DNA of 17,154 bases from CAVRZY01 sp963725415 (GTDB lineage: Bacteria; Acidobacteriota; Terriglobia; Bryobacterales; Bryobacteraceae), in the NCBI GenBank assembly GCA_963725415.1, contig CAVRZY010000121.1:1-17154 (forward strand), given 5' to 3'. A program made the translations under genes and the position numbers. Below the pieces are notes generated by a model. It was not told the DNA's origin and ran no database searches. It worked only from the letters and a program-made list of their open reading frames with translations. This document shows positions 7,001 through 14,050 of the stretch, piece by piece (position 1 is the first letter of the stretch; each line of letters starts with the position of its first letter).

Positions 7001-9079
7001 ATGCGAAGGACAATTTGGATCATAATCGCCGCCGCCGTGCTGGCGGCTGGCGCCGACCTGGCGGTGGATCTCGAATCCGCCATCCGCCGCGAAACCGTGC
7101 AGGGCGACTTGAAGGGCGCCGCCGAGGCCTACCGCAAGATCGCCGCGCAGGCGGCCAGCTCGAAGAACCGTGCGGTAGCGGCGCGGGCCCTGCTGCGGCT
7201 GGCGCTGGTTTACCGCAAACAGGGCGACGCGCAGGCCCGGCAAACGCTGGAGCGGCTGGTGAAGGATTACAGCGACCAGCAGCAGGTGGTAGCCGAAGCC
7301 CGCGGCGAACTGGCCCGGATGGGCAACGGCAAACCCGTGCTCGCGGCCAAGCTGCTGTGGACTAGGGGAGGCGTCAGCAGTGTCAGCCGCGACGGCCGGC
7401 TGGTGACCTTCGAAGAATTCCGGGCCGGCACGGCAAACATCCGCGACCTCGAAACCGGCGACATCCGCGTACTGCCCTACGGCTTCAGCGCCAGAGCCTA
7501 CATCTACGACCGTGTGGGGTCACGGTTGAGCCCGGACGGCCGCTGGGTGGCGTTCAGTGGGCCGGAGAGCCCGCTTCCTGCCGATGACTGGGGAAGAATG
7601 GTCCTCGGAATTATGCATCCCGACGGCACCGGCAAGGTGACGCTGTATCGCAGCGAAGCCTGGCCTGGCGACCTCTGGCCGTACGGCTGGACGCCGGACT
7701 CCAAGCAGGTTCTGTGCCGTAGGTTGCCCCTGCCCCGCGGGTCGGTACCGGAACTGGTGCTGATTTCCGTCCCCTCGGGAGAGGTCCGCACCGTGAGGCC
7801 CACTTCCGTCGATGAATCGGGTGACCCGGCGGTGTCTCCGGACGGAGGCTGGATCGCCTACTCGGTCAAGGGACGAGTGCACGTGGTGTCGATTGACGGC
7901 GCCACGGATACGGAGATCACCACGGGGCCCGGCGCGGATTCCATAGCCGGGTGGTCCCCCGATGGAAAGCATGTCATCTTCACCAGCGACCGCTCCGGAG
8001 AACGGGGCGTCTATCGGATCGCCGTCCAGCGGGGCAAGGCGTCCGGCGCCGCGGAGTTGTTGCGACTGCTCCCGGGGCTGTCTCGCGTCGTGGGACTGGA
8101 TGCGCGCGGAACGCTGTACTACGCTGAAAAACCCCCTCTGAACGATGCCTACATCGCCGGCCTGGACGCCGCGGGCGGGACATTCACAAGTCCGCCAGTC
8201 AAGTTGACCCAGCGGTTTGAGGGAACCAATGCGGCTCCGATGTGGTCCCCGGACGGCAGCCGGTTGGCGTGGGTGAAACTCCGAAAAGAACCACTCGAGT
8301 TAGCCAGGATTGAAGCCATCGTCATCCGGGATCTCGCCACCGGGCAGGAGCGGGACCTGACCCCGCAGGTTGCAGCGCATTTGCGTCCCTCTCCCTCCTG
8401 GCTGACCGGCGGCAATTCGCTCCTGTTGGCCACCTGGGAGCGACAGTCTGGCTCCACTCTCTACAAGATGGACATCGTCACGGGTTCCGCCAGCAAACTG
8501 CGCGGAGAAGTGAAGGCCAACATGTTCCTGCCCTCCTGGTCCCCGGACGGCTCCAAAGTGTACCGCCCGGACAGGCCATCGATCCATGTGTGGGACTCTG
8601 CGACCGGGGAAGAGAAGCTGCTGTTCAAGGACCCTGCGGCCGTCTACGTCCGCGAAATCACCCCATCGCCGGACGGGACCAGCATCGCCTACGTGATCAT
8701 AACCCCGCCCCCGGCCGGTAGCCCCTTCATGGGCCCAAACTACATCAAGATCCTGGACATCGCTTCGGGCCGGACGCGCGAACTGGTCCAGGATAAACCG
8801 GCCTGGCGGCGTCGCGTGATGACTTGGACACCGGACGGGAAATATCTCATCTACGCGACAGACGCTCAGTTTGGCTTGCCGCCCAGCGAATCGGCGCGCA
8901 TCCGGATTGTGCCGGCCTCCGGCGGCACTCCGAAACAATTGGGCAGCGACTTCCGCGGCCGCGTGTTCGAGTTGAGCGTCTCTCCCGACGGCAAGCAGTT
9001 CGGTTTCACATTGGAGACCTCCCGCAACGAGCTGTGGGCGCTGGAGAATTTTCTGCCCGCCGCCACGGCCACGAAGTAA
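7001..9079 (+). CDS. Secreted or anchored TPR plus PD40/TolB-like beta-propeller protein
   Basis: The 692-residue product starts with MRRTIWIIIAAAVLAAGA, an export signal or membrane anchor. Residues of about 25-110 are helical and TPR-like (GDLKGAAEAYRKIAAQ, ALLRLALVYRKQGDAQ). From about residue 177 to 670 there are at least nine PD40 signatures of the S/T-P-D-G type: SPDGRWVAF, TPDSKQVL, SPDGGWIAY, SPDGKHVIF, SPDGSRLAW, SPDGSKVY, SPDGTSIAY, TPDGKYLIY and SPDGKQFGF. These imply one or two beta-propellers like the C-terminal part of TolB. No peptidase domain follows the propeller. Proteins of this kind are abundant in acidobacteria, and their job is largely unknown; protein or glycan binding in the periplasm is plausible. 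The position just after a two-component pair, whose kinase also has TPR-like repeats, hints at a shared signalling role. Confidence 0.82.
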   Translation: MRRTIWIIIAAAVLAAGADLAVDLESAIRRETVQGDLKGAAEAYRKIAAQAASSKNRAVAARALLRLALVYRKQGDAQARQTLERLVKDYSDQQQVVAEARGELARMGNGKPVLAAKLLWTRGGVSSVSRDGRLVTFEEFRAGTANIRDLETGDIRVLPYGFSARAYIYDRVGSRLSPDGRWVAFSGPESPLPADDWGRMVLGIMHPDGTGKVTLYRSEAWPGDLWPYGWTPDSKQVLCRRLPLPRGSVPELVLISVPSGEVRTVRPTSVDESGDPAVSPDGGWIAYSVKGRVHVVSIDGATDTEITTGPGADSIAGWSPDGKHVIFTSDRSGERGVYRIAVQRGKASGAAELLRLLPGLSRVVGLDARGTLYYAEKPPLNDAYIAGLDAAGGTFTSPPVKLTQRFEGTNAAPMWSPDGSRLAWVKLRKEPLELARIEAIVIRDLATGQERDLTPQVAAHLRPSPSWLTGGNSLLLATWERQSGSTLYKMDIVTGSASKLRGEVKANMFLPSWSPDGSKVYRPDRPSIHVWDSATGEEKLLFKDPAAVYVREITPSPDGTSIAYVIITPPPAGSPFMGPNYIKILDIASGRTRELVQDKPAWRRRVMTWTPDGKYLIYATDAQFGLPPSESARIRIVPASGGTPKQLGSDFRGRVFELSVSPDGKQFGFTLETSRNELWALENFLPAATATK

Positions 9080-9087
9080 GCCAAGGA

Positions 9088-9441
9088 TCACGGGCCGGCT
9101 ACCCCCGGCCCGCCTTCTGCGGCGCTTCCAGCGGGAACGTCCAGAGACAAAGGTGGCGCGGTAAGATTCGCGCCGGTAGCCAGGCAGGCGTTCTGGATCT
9201 TCTCCTCCAAGTACGAGATTCGCTCCTGCTCGGCTGAGTGTTTGGGTCGTGCTTTCTGCTGAAAGGCAGCCGCCCCGTTCTCAAAGAACTTCTTCTGCCA
9301 GCGGCAGAAGACCGTCGGCTGGAGTCCCTGTTTGTCGCACAGCTCCGAAACCGGCACTTGCTCAGGCAGATGCCTCCTCAGACTGGCGACTTTCTCTTCT
9401 GCGGTGTAGTGCTTCCGTTGCTTCTTCAGGCGTTCGCTCCG
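9088..9441 (-). pseudogene. Decayed IS3-type transposase OrfA remnant
   Basis: Read on the minus strand from 9441, the frame gives KKQRKHYTAEEKVASLRRHL, then VPVSELCDKQGLQPTVFC, RWQKKFFENGAAAFQQ and AEQERISYLEEKIQ. This is the helix-turn-helix and start of the coiled coil of an IS3/IS911-like OrfA. There is no ATG at the upstream end: the frame opens just after a TAA at 9442-9444, and the first usable start is the internal GTG at 9357. After EEKIQ the family-like sequence stops and an unrelated tail runs to the stop at 9088. No OrfB and no terminal inverted repeats are seen. It is therefore a fragment of a former insertion, not a working element. Confidence 0.75.
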
Positions 9442-9476
9442 TTATCTTAACGGCAGAACGCTTTCTCCATTTCCAG

Positions 9477-9554
9477 TTGAACCGGAACAAAACGCGATTC
9501 CAGCAGAGCGTGCCAGGAGCAGAACCGCCGCTCTCCGGCGCGAGTCCGGTTCAA
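9477..9554. repeat. Short inverted repeat around the glycosyltransferase stop
   Basis: TTGAACCGGA (9477-9486) and TCCGGTTCAA (9545-9554) are perfect complements 58 bp apart. The right arm covers the stop codon of the glycosyltransferase gene. It could be a weak processing or termination structure or the trace of a small insertion; nothing distinguishes these. Confidence 0.3.
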
Positions 9555-10609
9555 TCGGACTCAAGGAAGGCGCGCGGTTTGGGGGCCGGGCAGGGCGCCT
9601 GACTGCGGCCAAGGTGGAGCAGCAACCCCAGGGCGAAGCCCAGCCCGCTGGAAAAGAAATGCAGGCAGTGTAGTGGGAAGGCGCGCAGCGTAAACCAGAA
9701 TCCCTTCCGTTTAGCAAGAAAGCGGTAGAAGCGGAAGTTCAAGGCGAGCAGCAAGAGAACGAAGGCCGCCACAACCCCAGTCCAGTATGACCAAGCCAGC
9801 AGGCTGAGGTCCGTCGCCAGCGCCAGCAGAGACTGGAGACCCAACGCACCCACAACGGCGAACAGCGTCAGCACACTGAAGCGATGCTCCCACCGCAGGT
9901 TGAGATCCACAGGCATGGAGCGGGCACGCAAGATCAGCAGCGTCCAGGGCACGGCGCGGTCCAATAGGTCGGTCCTCAGCACCTGCCAGAAGCGCCAGCG
10001 CTTCAGGTGCTTCACCTGAAGCGCTTTGTCCAACCGGATTTTTCTTCCCGCGTGGCGGAGCCGGCATCCCAATTCGATGTCCTCGATACAAGGCCTGGTG
10101 TAGGTCTCGCAAAACCCACCCTGCTCGAGGAAGACCTGGCGGCGGATGGCGCCGCAGGCCGTCCAGAAGGTGCAGGCTTCCTCGCGGCTGCTCTGGTGGA
10201 TGAAGCAATGGAGGAGATTCCGGTACTGAGAAACGAAATCCGGAGAACCCGGCTCGTCATCATAAGAACCAATGACCGCATCCAGCGACGGGTCCTCCGC
10301 AAAGCGCGCCAGGACCCGACTCAAGGCGTCGGGGCGCACCAACACGTCGGCATCGAGGAAAAAGAGAATATCTCCCCTGGCGGCACGGGCACCCAGATTT
10401 CTGGCACAGGCCGGGCCACGGCGCCCGCCGCTGGAAACCAGTCTGACTCCAGCGCGTCGGGCAACGTCCACCGATGCATCGCAGGAGCCGTCGTCCACGA
10501 CCACGCATTCCAAAGGGGCCGGGGTCAGCTTCCCGACGTGTTCGAGGCACGCGGCAAGAGAATCAGCCCCGTTGTGGACGGGGATAACGATGGAAACTGT
10601 CAGATCCAT
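9551..10609 (-). CDS. Family 2 glycosyltransferase with C-terminal membrane segments
   Basis: The 352-residue protein has a GT-A fold core of glycosyltransferase family 2, which transfers a sugar from a nucleotide-sugar donor. It opens with VSIVIPVHNG (5-14), then VVVDDGS (36-42, donor binding), the metal-binding DAD at 86-88 in LFFLDADVL, and the acceptor-side ED at 176-177 in CIEDIELG. After about residue 240, hydrophobic segments (FAVVGALGLQSLLALA, GVVAAFVLLLLALNF, GLGFALGLLLHL) anchor it to the inner membrane. ATG 10609 is chosen because it directly precedes the conserved VSIVIP strand; no strong ribosome binding site is seen. The frame stays open for another 525 bp upstream, but that extension runs through the repeat elements and is not coding. 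Acceptor and sugar are unknown; a cell-surface polysaccharide or glycolipid is likely. Confidence 0.9.
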   Translation of the reverse strand: MDLTVSIVIPVHNGADSLAACLEHVGKLTPAPLECVVVDDGSCDASVDVARRAGVRLVSSGGRRGPACARNLGARAARGDILFFLDADVLVRPDALSRVLARFAEDPSLDAVIGSYDDEPGSPDFVSQYRNLLHCFIHQSSREEACTFWTACGAIRRQVFLEQGGFCETYTRPCIEDIELGCRLRHAGRKIRLDKALQVKHLKRWRFWQVLRTDLLDRAVPWTLLILRARSMPVDLNLRWEHRFSVLTLFAVVGALGLQSLLALATDLSLLAWSYWTGVVAAFVLLLLALNFRFYRFLAKRKGFWFTLRAFPLHCLHFFSSGLGFALGLLLHLGRSQAPCPAPKPRAFLESD

Positions 10610-10680
10610 TGGCTGCGGCGCAGTCAAGCTAGAAACCGAGCCTTCCACGATACCACGAGACGGGAGGGCAGTGCGCGGGC

Positions 10681-10985
10681 AATGCCTCAGTCTCGGGGGC
10701 AATAGCTTCTGCAGCCGCGTGGGATAGGCTTTCAGCCCAATGTCATTTAGTTTTCGTGGGGCGGGCCTCCTGGCCTGCGAGCCGACCCCCTGGTCGGCTC
10801 CCGGTGGGGCTGGAAAACGCCGGCCAGGGGGCCGGCGGCGGCTCGGGGAGCCGCCCCACAGGGGGCCGAGATGTGCGGTGGTGGGAAAACTAAATGACAT
10901 TGGGCTTTCAGCCTGTCCGGAACCCTTTCGAATACCGCCCGAGACAAGCTGAAGCTTATCCCACGGCCCCCGAGGCTGAGGCATT
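10681..10985. repeat. Palindromic dispersed repeat, copy 2 (interrupted)
   Basis: The outer arms AATGCCTCAGTCTCGGGGGC (10681-10700) and the complementary end finishing GAGGCATT (to 10985) match copy 1 at 4124-4252. The arms here have one mismatch (GAGGCTGAG in place of GAGACTGAG). The copy is split by the 165 bp element at 10738-10902. Removing that insertion and one copy of the flanking duplication leaves 129 bp, equal to the copy 1 core. It lies between the divergent glycosyltransferase and membrane-protein genes, in the same orientation as copy 1. Confidence 0.85.
10738..10902. mobile_element. MITE-like palindromic element inserted into the repeat
   Basis: The 165 bp element has perfect 18 bp terminal inverted repeats: CAATGTCATTTAGTTTTC (10738-10755) and its complement (10885-10902). 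It is flanked by an 11 bp direct duplication GGCTTTCAGCC (10727-10737 and 10903-10913), which occurs once, with one difference, in the uninterrupted copy at 4122-4254. The interior holds nested hairpins: AGCCGACC/GGTCGGCT, CGCCGGCC/GGCCGGCG, GCGGCTC/GAGCCGC and the pair GTGGGGCGG/CCGCCCCAC. It has no coding capacity, so it would need a transposase supplied from elsewhere. The A/T-rich ends contrast with the very GC-rich interior. Confidence 0.85.
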
Positions 10986-11015
10986 ACGTGCGCGACGCCG
11001 GCCGGCGGTACTTGG

Positions 11016-11021
11016 TAAAAT
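11016..11021 (+). promoter_or_regulatory. Candidate -10 box before the membrane protein
   Basis: TAAAAT lies 18 bp before ATG 11034, so a transcript would have a leader of only a few bases. No Shine-Dalgarno sequence precedes the ATG and no good -35 box is visible. It sits 30 bp downstream of the interrupted repeat. Confidence 0.35.
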
Positions 11022-11033
11022 CCGATTTCGCCA

Positions 11034-12236
11034 ATGGTGACAGGGAAACCATCGCGCCAGCGGACGTGCCTGTTGTATGCCGCGCTGGCCGCCCTGCTGG
11101 TGCTGCTCTGGCAGGCTCTGTCGGTGCAGTTCAATTACGGGGGGAACTGGACGGCTCTGTTCTATACGGGGGACGCTAGGCCGCTGCCGCCGGAGCTGGG
11201 CGGGAAGACGTACGTGTTCAAAGGCAGCGACGGTTACGACGGGCAATTCTACCGCTACGTGGCTCACGACCCTTTCTTCCAGAAAGGGATGTGGGAGTAC
11301 ATTGACATCCCGAAGCACCGCTACCGGCGCATTCTGGTTCCCGGTCTGGCCTGGCTGCTGGCTTGCGGGCAACCGCGGTTCATCGACGGCGCCTATGTTG
11401 TCACGGTGCTGCTTTTTGTTTTCCTGGGCGCCTACTGGCTGAGCCACTACGCGCTGTTCCACGCCCAACATCCGGCCTGGGGTGTGGGTTTCGCCTTTGT
11501 GCCGGCGACGCTGATCTCAATGGACCGCATGACTGTAGATGTATCCCTGGCGGCGTTGTGCGTGGGCTTCGCCTGGTACGCCAGGAAGGGATCTCTGGGA
11601 CGCCTCTGGGGGGTGGTGGCGCTAGCGGCCTTCACGCGTGAAATCGGGTTCTTCCTGGCGGCTGCCGCCTGTGGTCATGCGCTATGGAACCGCCGCTGGC
11701 GCCGGGCTTTGCTGTTCGCCTTGGCGGTGCTGCCGGCGCTGCTGTGGTACTGGTTCGTATCCGATCATCTGCAAGGAGTAAGGGCGCCCGGCGAGGGACA
11801 CCTGGTGCCGGCCTGGATGTTCGAGTATCCCCTGGTGGGGATTGTTCTCAAGCTATTGCACCCTGAACGCTATCCACTCGGTCCGGCAGCGCTGCTGGTG
11901 GCCCGCGTAATTGACGTGCTGGCGCTGCTCGGAATTCTGCTGGCTCTGGGGCTGGCTCTGTGGCGCCTGCGCCGGCGGCGCTGGGACGAAGAAACAACGG
12001 CGATGCTGCTGTTCGCCGGGTTGACCATCGCGGTGAGCGCCCCGGCGTTCTGGAAGGATGTGAACGGCTATGCGCGGCCTATTACACCCCTGCTGCTGCT
12101 CGTAGGGCTGCGCGCTGTATCGGGCGGGCCTGCTTGGCGGCTTCTGCCCATTCTTCTGGTAGACCTGCGAATCGGGGTCTTGCTGGGCTCGAAGGCCCTC
12201 AGCATCCTACACAGCATTCTTCGGCCTGTGCTGTGA
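11034..12236 (+). CDS. Polytopic inner-membrane protein, possible GT-C-like glycosyltransferase
   Basis: The 400-residue protein has about nine or ten hydrophobic segments, starting at residues 11-30 and including VVTVLLFVFLGAYWL, ALLFALAVLPALLWYWFV, LALLGILLALGLALW and ITPLLLLVGLRAV. The first extracytoplasmic loop contains GSDGYDGQFYRYVAHDPF. This acidic GYDGQFY...DP motif recurs in a group of bacterial multi-spanning proteins linked to cell-surface glycopolymer formation. A lipid-linked sugar transferase of the GT-C type is the most natural reading, but no catalytic residue is proven. ATG 11034 begins MVTGKPSRQR, giving a positive N-terminus before the first segment. It is divergent from the glycosyltransferase gene and 197 bp ahead of the PaaK-like gene. 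Confidence 0.7.
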   Translation: MVTGKPSRQRTCLLYAALAALLVLLWQALSVQFNYGGNWTALFYTGDARPLPPELGGKTYVFKGSDGYDGQFYRYVAHDPFFQKGMWEYIDIPKHRYRRILVPGLAWLLACGQPRFIDGAYVVTVLLFVFLGAYWLSHYALFHAQHPAWGVGFAFVPATLISMDRMTVDVSLAALCVGFAWYARKGSLGRLWGVVALAAFTREIGFFLAAAACGHALWNRRWRRALLFALAVLPALLWYWFVSDHLQGVRAPGEGHLVPAWMFEYPLVGIVLKLLHPERYPLGPAALLVARVIDVLALLGILLALGLALWRLRRRRWDEETTAMLLFAGLTIAVSAPAFWKDVNGYARPITPLLLLVGLRAVSGGPAWRLLPILLVDLRIGVLLGSKALSILHSILRPVL

Positions 12237-12248
12237 CCCCACGCCGGC

Positions 12249-12330
12249 CAATTGACGATTGACGATTCCAGTGTAGCGCTGCACCAGACACGGCAATCGT
12301 CAATCCTCAATTCTGCAATCGTCAATTTCC
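12249..12330. repeat. Cluster of short direct and inverted ATTGACGATT repeats
   Basis: AATTGACGATTGACGATT (12250-12267) contains the unit TTGACGA twice. Its complement AATCGTCAAT appears twice more, at 12295-12304 and 12317-12326. The arms can pair in alternative ways, giving a stem of 10-12 bp just after the membrane-protein stop. It could act as a bidirectional stop or be a simple intergenic repeat; no T-run supports intrinsic termination. Confidence 0.55.
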
Positions 12331-12360
12331 CAGGTACGGTCGTTCGTGCCGCAGACGCCG

Positions 12361-12394
12361 CTGGCGCGGTTGGAGCCGCACCACCTCGCGCCAG
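12361..12394. other. Inverted repeat before the PaaK-like gene
   Basis: CTGGCGCG (12361-12368) and CGCGCCAG (12387-12394) are perfect complements with an 18-base spacer. The structure ends 13 bp before the candidate -10 box, so it covers the place where a -35 box or operator would be. An operator is possible but unproven. Confidence 0.3.
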
Positions 12395-12407
12395 ATTCAG
12401 ATTGCGG

Positions 12408-12413
12408 TAAAGT
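12408..12413 (+). promoter_or_regulatory. Candidate -10 box before the PaaK-like gene
   Basis: TAAAGT lies 26 bp before ATG 12434, giving a predicted leader of about 14 bases. No clear -35 box or Shine-Dalgarno sequence is seen. It would drive the PaaK-like and both Mur-like genes as one transcript. Confidence 0.3.
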
Positions 12414-12433
12414 GGGTGTTGTGAAGCGCTCGC

Positions 12434-14050
12434 ATGCTTGGTGAAGCCAGTTACTACGCCCGCATGATGCTGGGGCTTTACAGGCTCTTGCGCACGCGCC
12501 CTCCCTCCGACGCGGAGGGCCTGATACGAGGCCAGCGGGCGAACCGGGAAACCATTTTCCTGGAGACCGCGCGCCGCGTCATCTTCACCAACCCCCAGAA
12601 CCCTTACCACCAAATGTTCCGGCTGGCGGGCTGCCGCTACGAGGACCTGGTAGAGGCGCTGAGACGAGAGGGTCTGGAGTCTACGCTGGCGGCGCTCCAC
12701 CGGCAAGGCGTTTATTTGACCCACGACGAATTCAAGGGAAGAACACCCATCCTCCGATCGGGGCAACACCTGCCATCGGGCCCCGACAGCTTCTCCAACC
12801 CGTTGGTGTCAGGTCTGCTGGAGACGCAAACCAGCGGTAGCCGCAGCATGGGTACCCGAACACGGCACAGCATAGAGTTCAGCGTCTATCGAGAGGCCTA
12901 TAGCGCCCTGTCCCTACAGGAACTCGGCATCGCCGGGCGCGCCCACATCTCGCTGTGGCCGATCTTGCCCTCGGAGGCGGGTCTGACCTCCTGCCTGATT
13001 TTCTTGCGCCTGGGACAGCGTGTGGAACGCTGGTATGCCATGGAAGGCCCCCCGCTGAACTCGGTGCACTACCGGGCGCTGACTAACTCCATGGTGCTGC
13101 TGGCTAGACTGATGGGAAACCCAGTACCGTTTCCAGTCCCGCTTCCGCCAAACGACTTTGCTCCGGTAGCGGAGTGGATCGCCCGGCGGTGCGCGGAGGG
13201 CCATCCGTGCGTCGTGAACACCTACGTCAGCCCAGCCGTGCGGGTGGCCGTTGCGGCCAGCGAGAAAGGCCTGGACATTCGCGGGACGGTCTTTCGAGTA
13301 ACCGGCGAAGCTTTGACAGAGGCGAAGCGGGCGGCCATCGAGGCCGCGGGCGCCCAGGTGTCGTGCTTTTACTGGATCAGTGAGGTGGGTCCCATTGGGT
13401 ACAGTTGCCGGCACATGAGAACGGACAACTGCGTCCACCTGTTGGACGATTCGGTGGCGGCCATCACCCACCGGCGGCGGGCGCCGTTCTCGGAAGTGGA
13501 AGTCAGCTCGCTGCTGTTTACTACCTTGCTGTCGTTTGCGCCGCACGTGCTGATCAACGCGGAGATGGACGACAACGGCATTCTCGAAAGGGCACATTGC
13601 GACTGCGTCTTCTCGCGCGCCGGCTTCGGCACCCAGATTCGCGATCTGTTCAGTTTCGGCAAGCTGACCGGCCAGGGGATGACGCTGGCGGGCACCGACC
13701 TGGTGCGCATTCTCGAAGAGGTGTTGCCGGCGCGCCTGGGGGGGCATCCCGGCGATTATCAACTGGTGGAACACGAGGGACAGTTTCAGACCCAGCTCAC
13801 CCTGCGGGTCAGCCCGCGCACCGGGACCTCATCCGCCGAGAAAGTCAGAGACTGTTTCTTGAGCGAGCTTCGAAGATTCTACGGCGGGACCCTGGCGGTC
13901 CGGGTCTGGCAGCACGCAGAGGCTGTCCAGGTGGTGGTAGCCGAGCCGTTTCCCACGGCCACCGGCAAGGTGCTTCCGCTCCACCTGTTAGGTCCGAGCA
14001 CACCCCGGGGCGGCGGCGAGGAGGCGAATGATTCATCAGACCGGCCATAA
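12434..14050 (+). CDS. PaaK-like adenylate-forming enzyme (ANL superfamily)
   Basis: The 538-residue protein resembles phenylacetate-CoA ligase/coenzyme F390 synthetase-type enzymes, which activate a carboxylate with ATP and pass it to a thiol or another acceptor. Residues 133-141 (TSGSRSMGT) match the phosphate-binding loop. Gly291-Glu292 in VTGEALTEAKR and YWISEVG at 313-319 match the adenylate-binding motifs. A CDC motif in ERAHCDCVFSRAG recalls the C-x-CG of PaaK relatives. The C-terminal part (about 440-520) looks like the small mobile domain, ending FPTATGKVLPLHL with the expected catalytic lysine in TGKV. ATG 12434 is chosen; no strong ribosome binding site precedes it. The last 23 bp overlap the first Mur-like gene, so the two are co-translated. 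The substrate is unknown, and an aryl or amino acid is only one possibility. Confidence 0.75.
   Translation: MLGEASYYARMMLGLYRLLRTRPPSDAEGLIRGQRANRETIFLETARRVIFTNPQNPYHQMFRLAGCRYEDLVEALRREGLESTLAALHRQGVYLTHDEFKGRTPILRSGQHLPSGPDSFSNPLVSGLLETQTSGSRSMGTRTRHSIEFSVYREAYSALSLQELGIAGRAHISLWPILPSEAGLTSCLIFLRLGQRVERWYAMEGPPLNSVHYRALTNSMVLLARLMGNPVPFPVPLPPNDFAPVAEWIARRCAEGHPCVVNTYVSPAVRVAVAASEKGLDIRGTVFRVTGEALTEAKRAAIEAAGAQVSCFYWISEVGPIGYSCRHMRTDNCVHLLDDSVAAITHRRRAPFSEVEVSSLLFTTLLSFAPHVLINAEMDDNGILERAHCDCVFSRAGFGTQIRDLFSFGKLTGQGMTLAGTDLVRILEEVLPARLGGHPGDYQLVEHEGQFQTQLTLRVSPRTGTSSAEKVRDCFLSELRRFYGGTLAVRVWQHAEAVQVVVAEPFPTATGKVLPLHLLGPSTPRGGGEEANDSSDRP
14018..14024 (+). promoter_or_regulatory. Ribosome binding site of the first Mur-like gene
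   Basis: GAGGAGG ends three bases before ATG 14028 and lies inside the 3' end of the PaaK-like coding sequence. The spacing is short but the purine run is strong, supporting coupled translation from 14028. Confidence 0.5.

Noticed and set aside
9088..9441. Complete insertion sequence
   Set aside because: No OrfB, no terminal inverted repeats and no intact OrfA start were found.
10610..11134. N-terminal extension of the glycosyltransferase frame
   Set aside because: It reads through both repeat elements and overlaps the divergent membrane-protein gene; the GT2 fold begins directly at MDLTVSIVIP.
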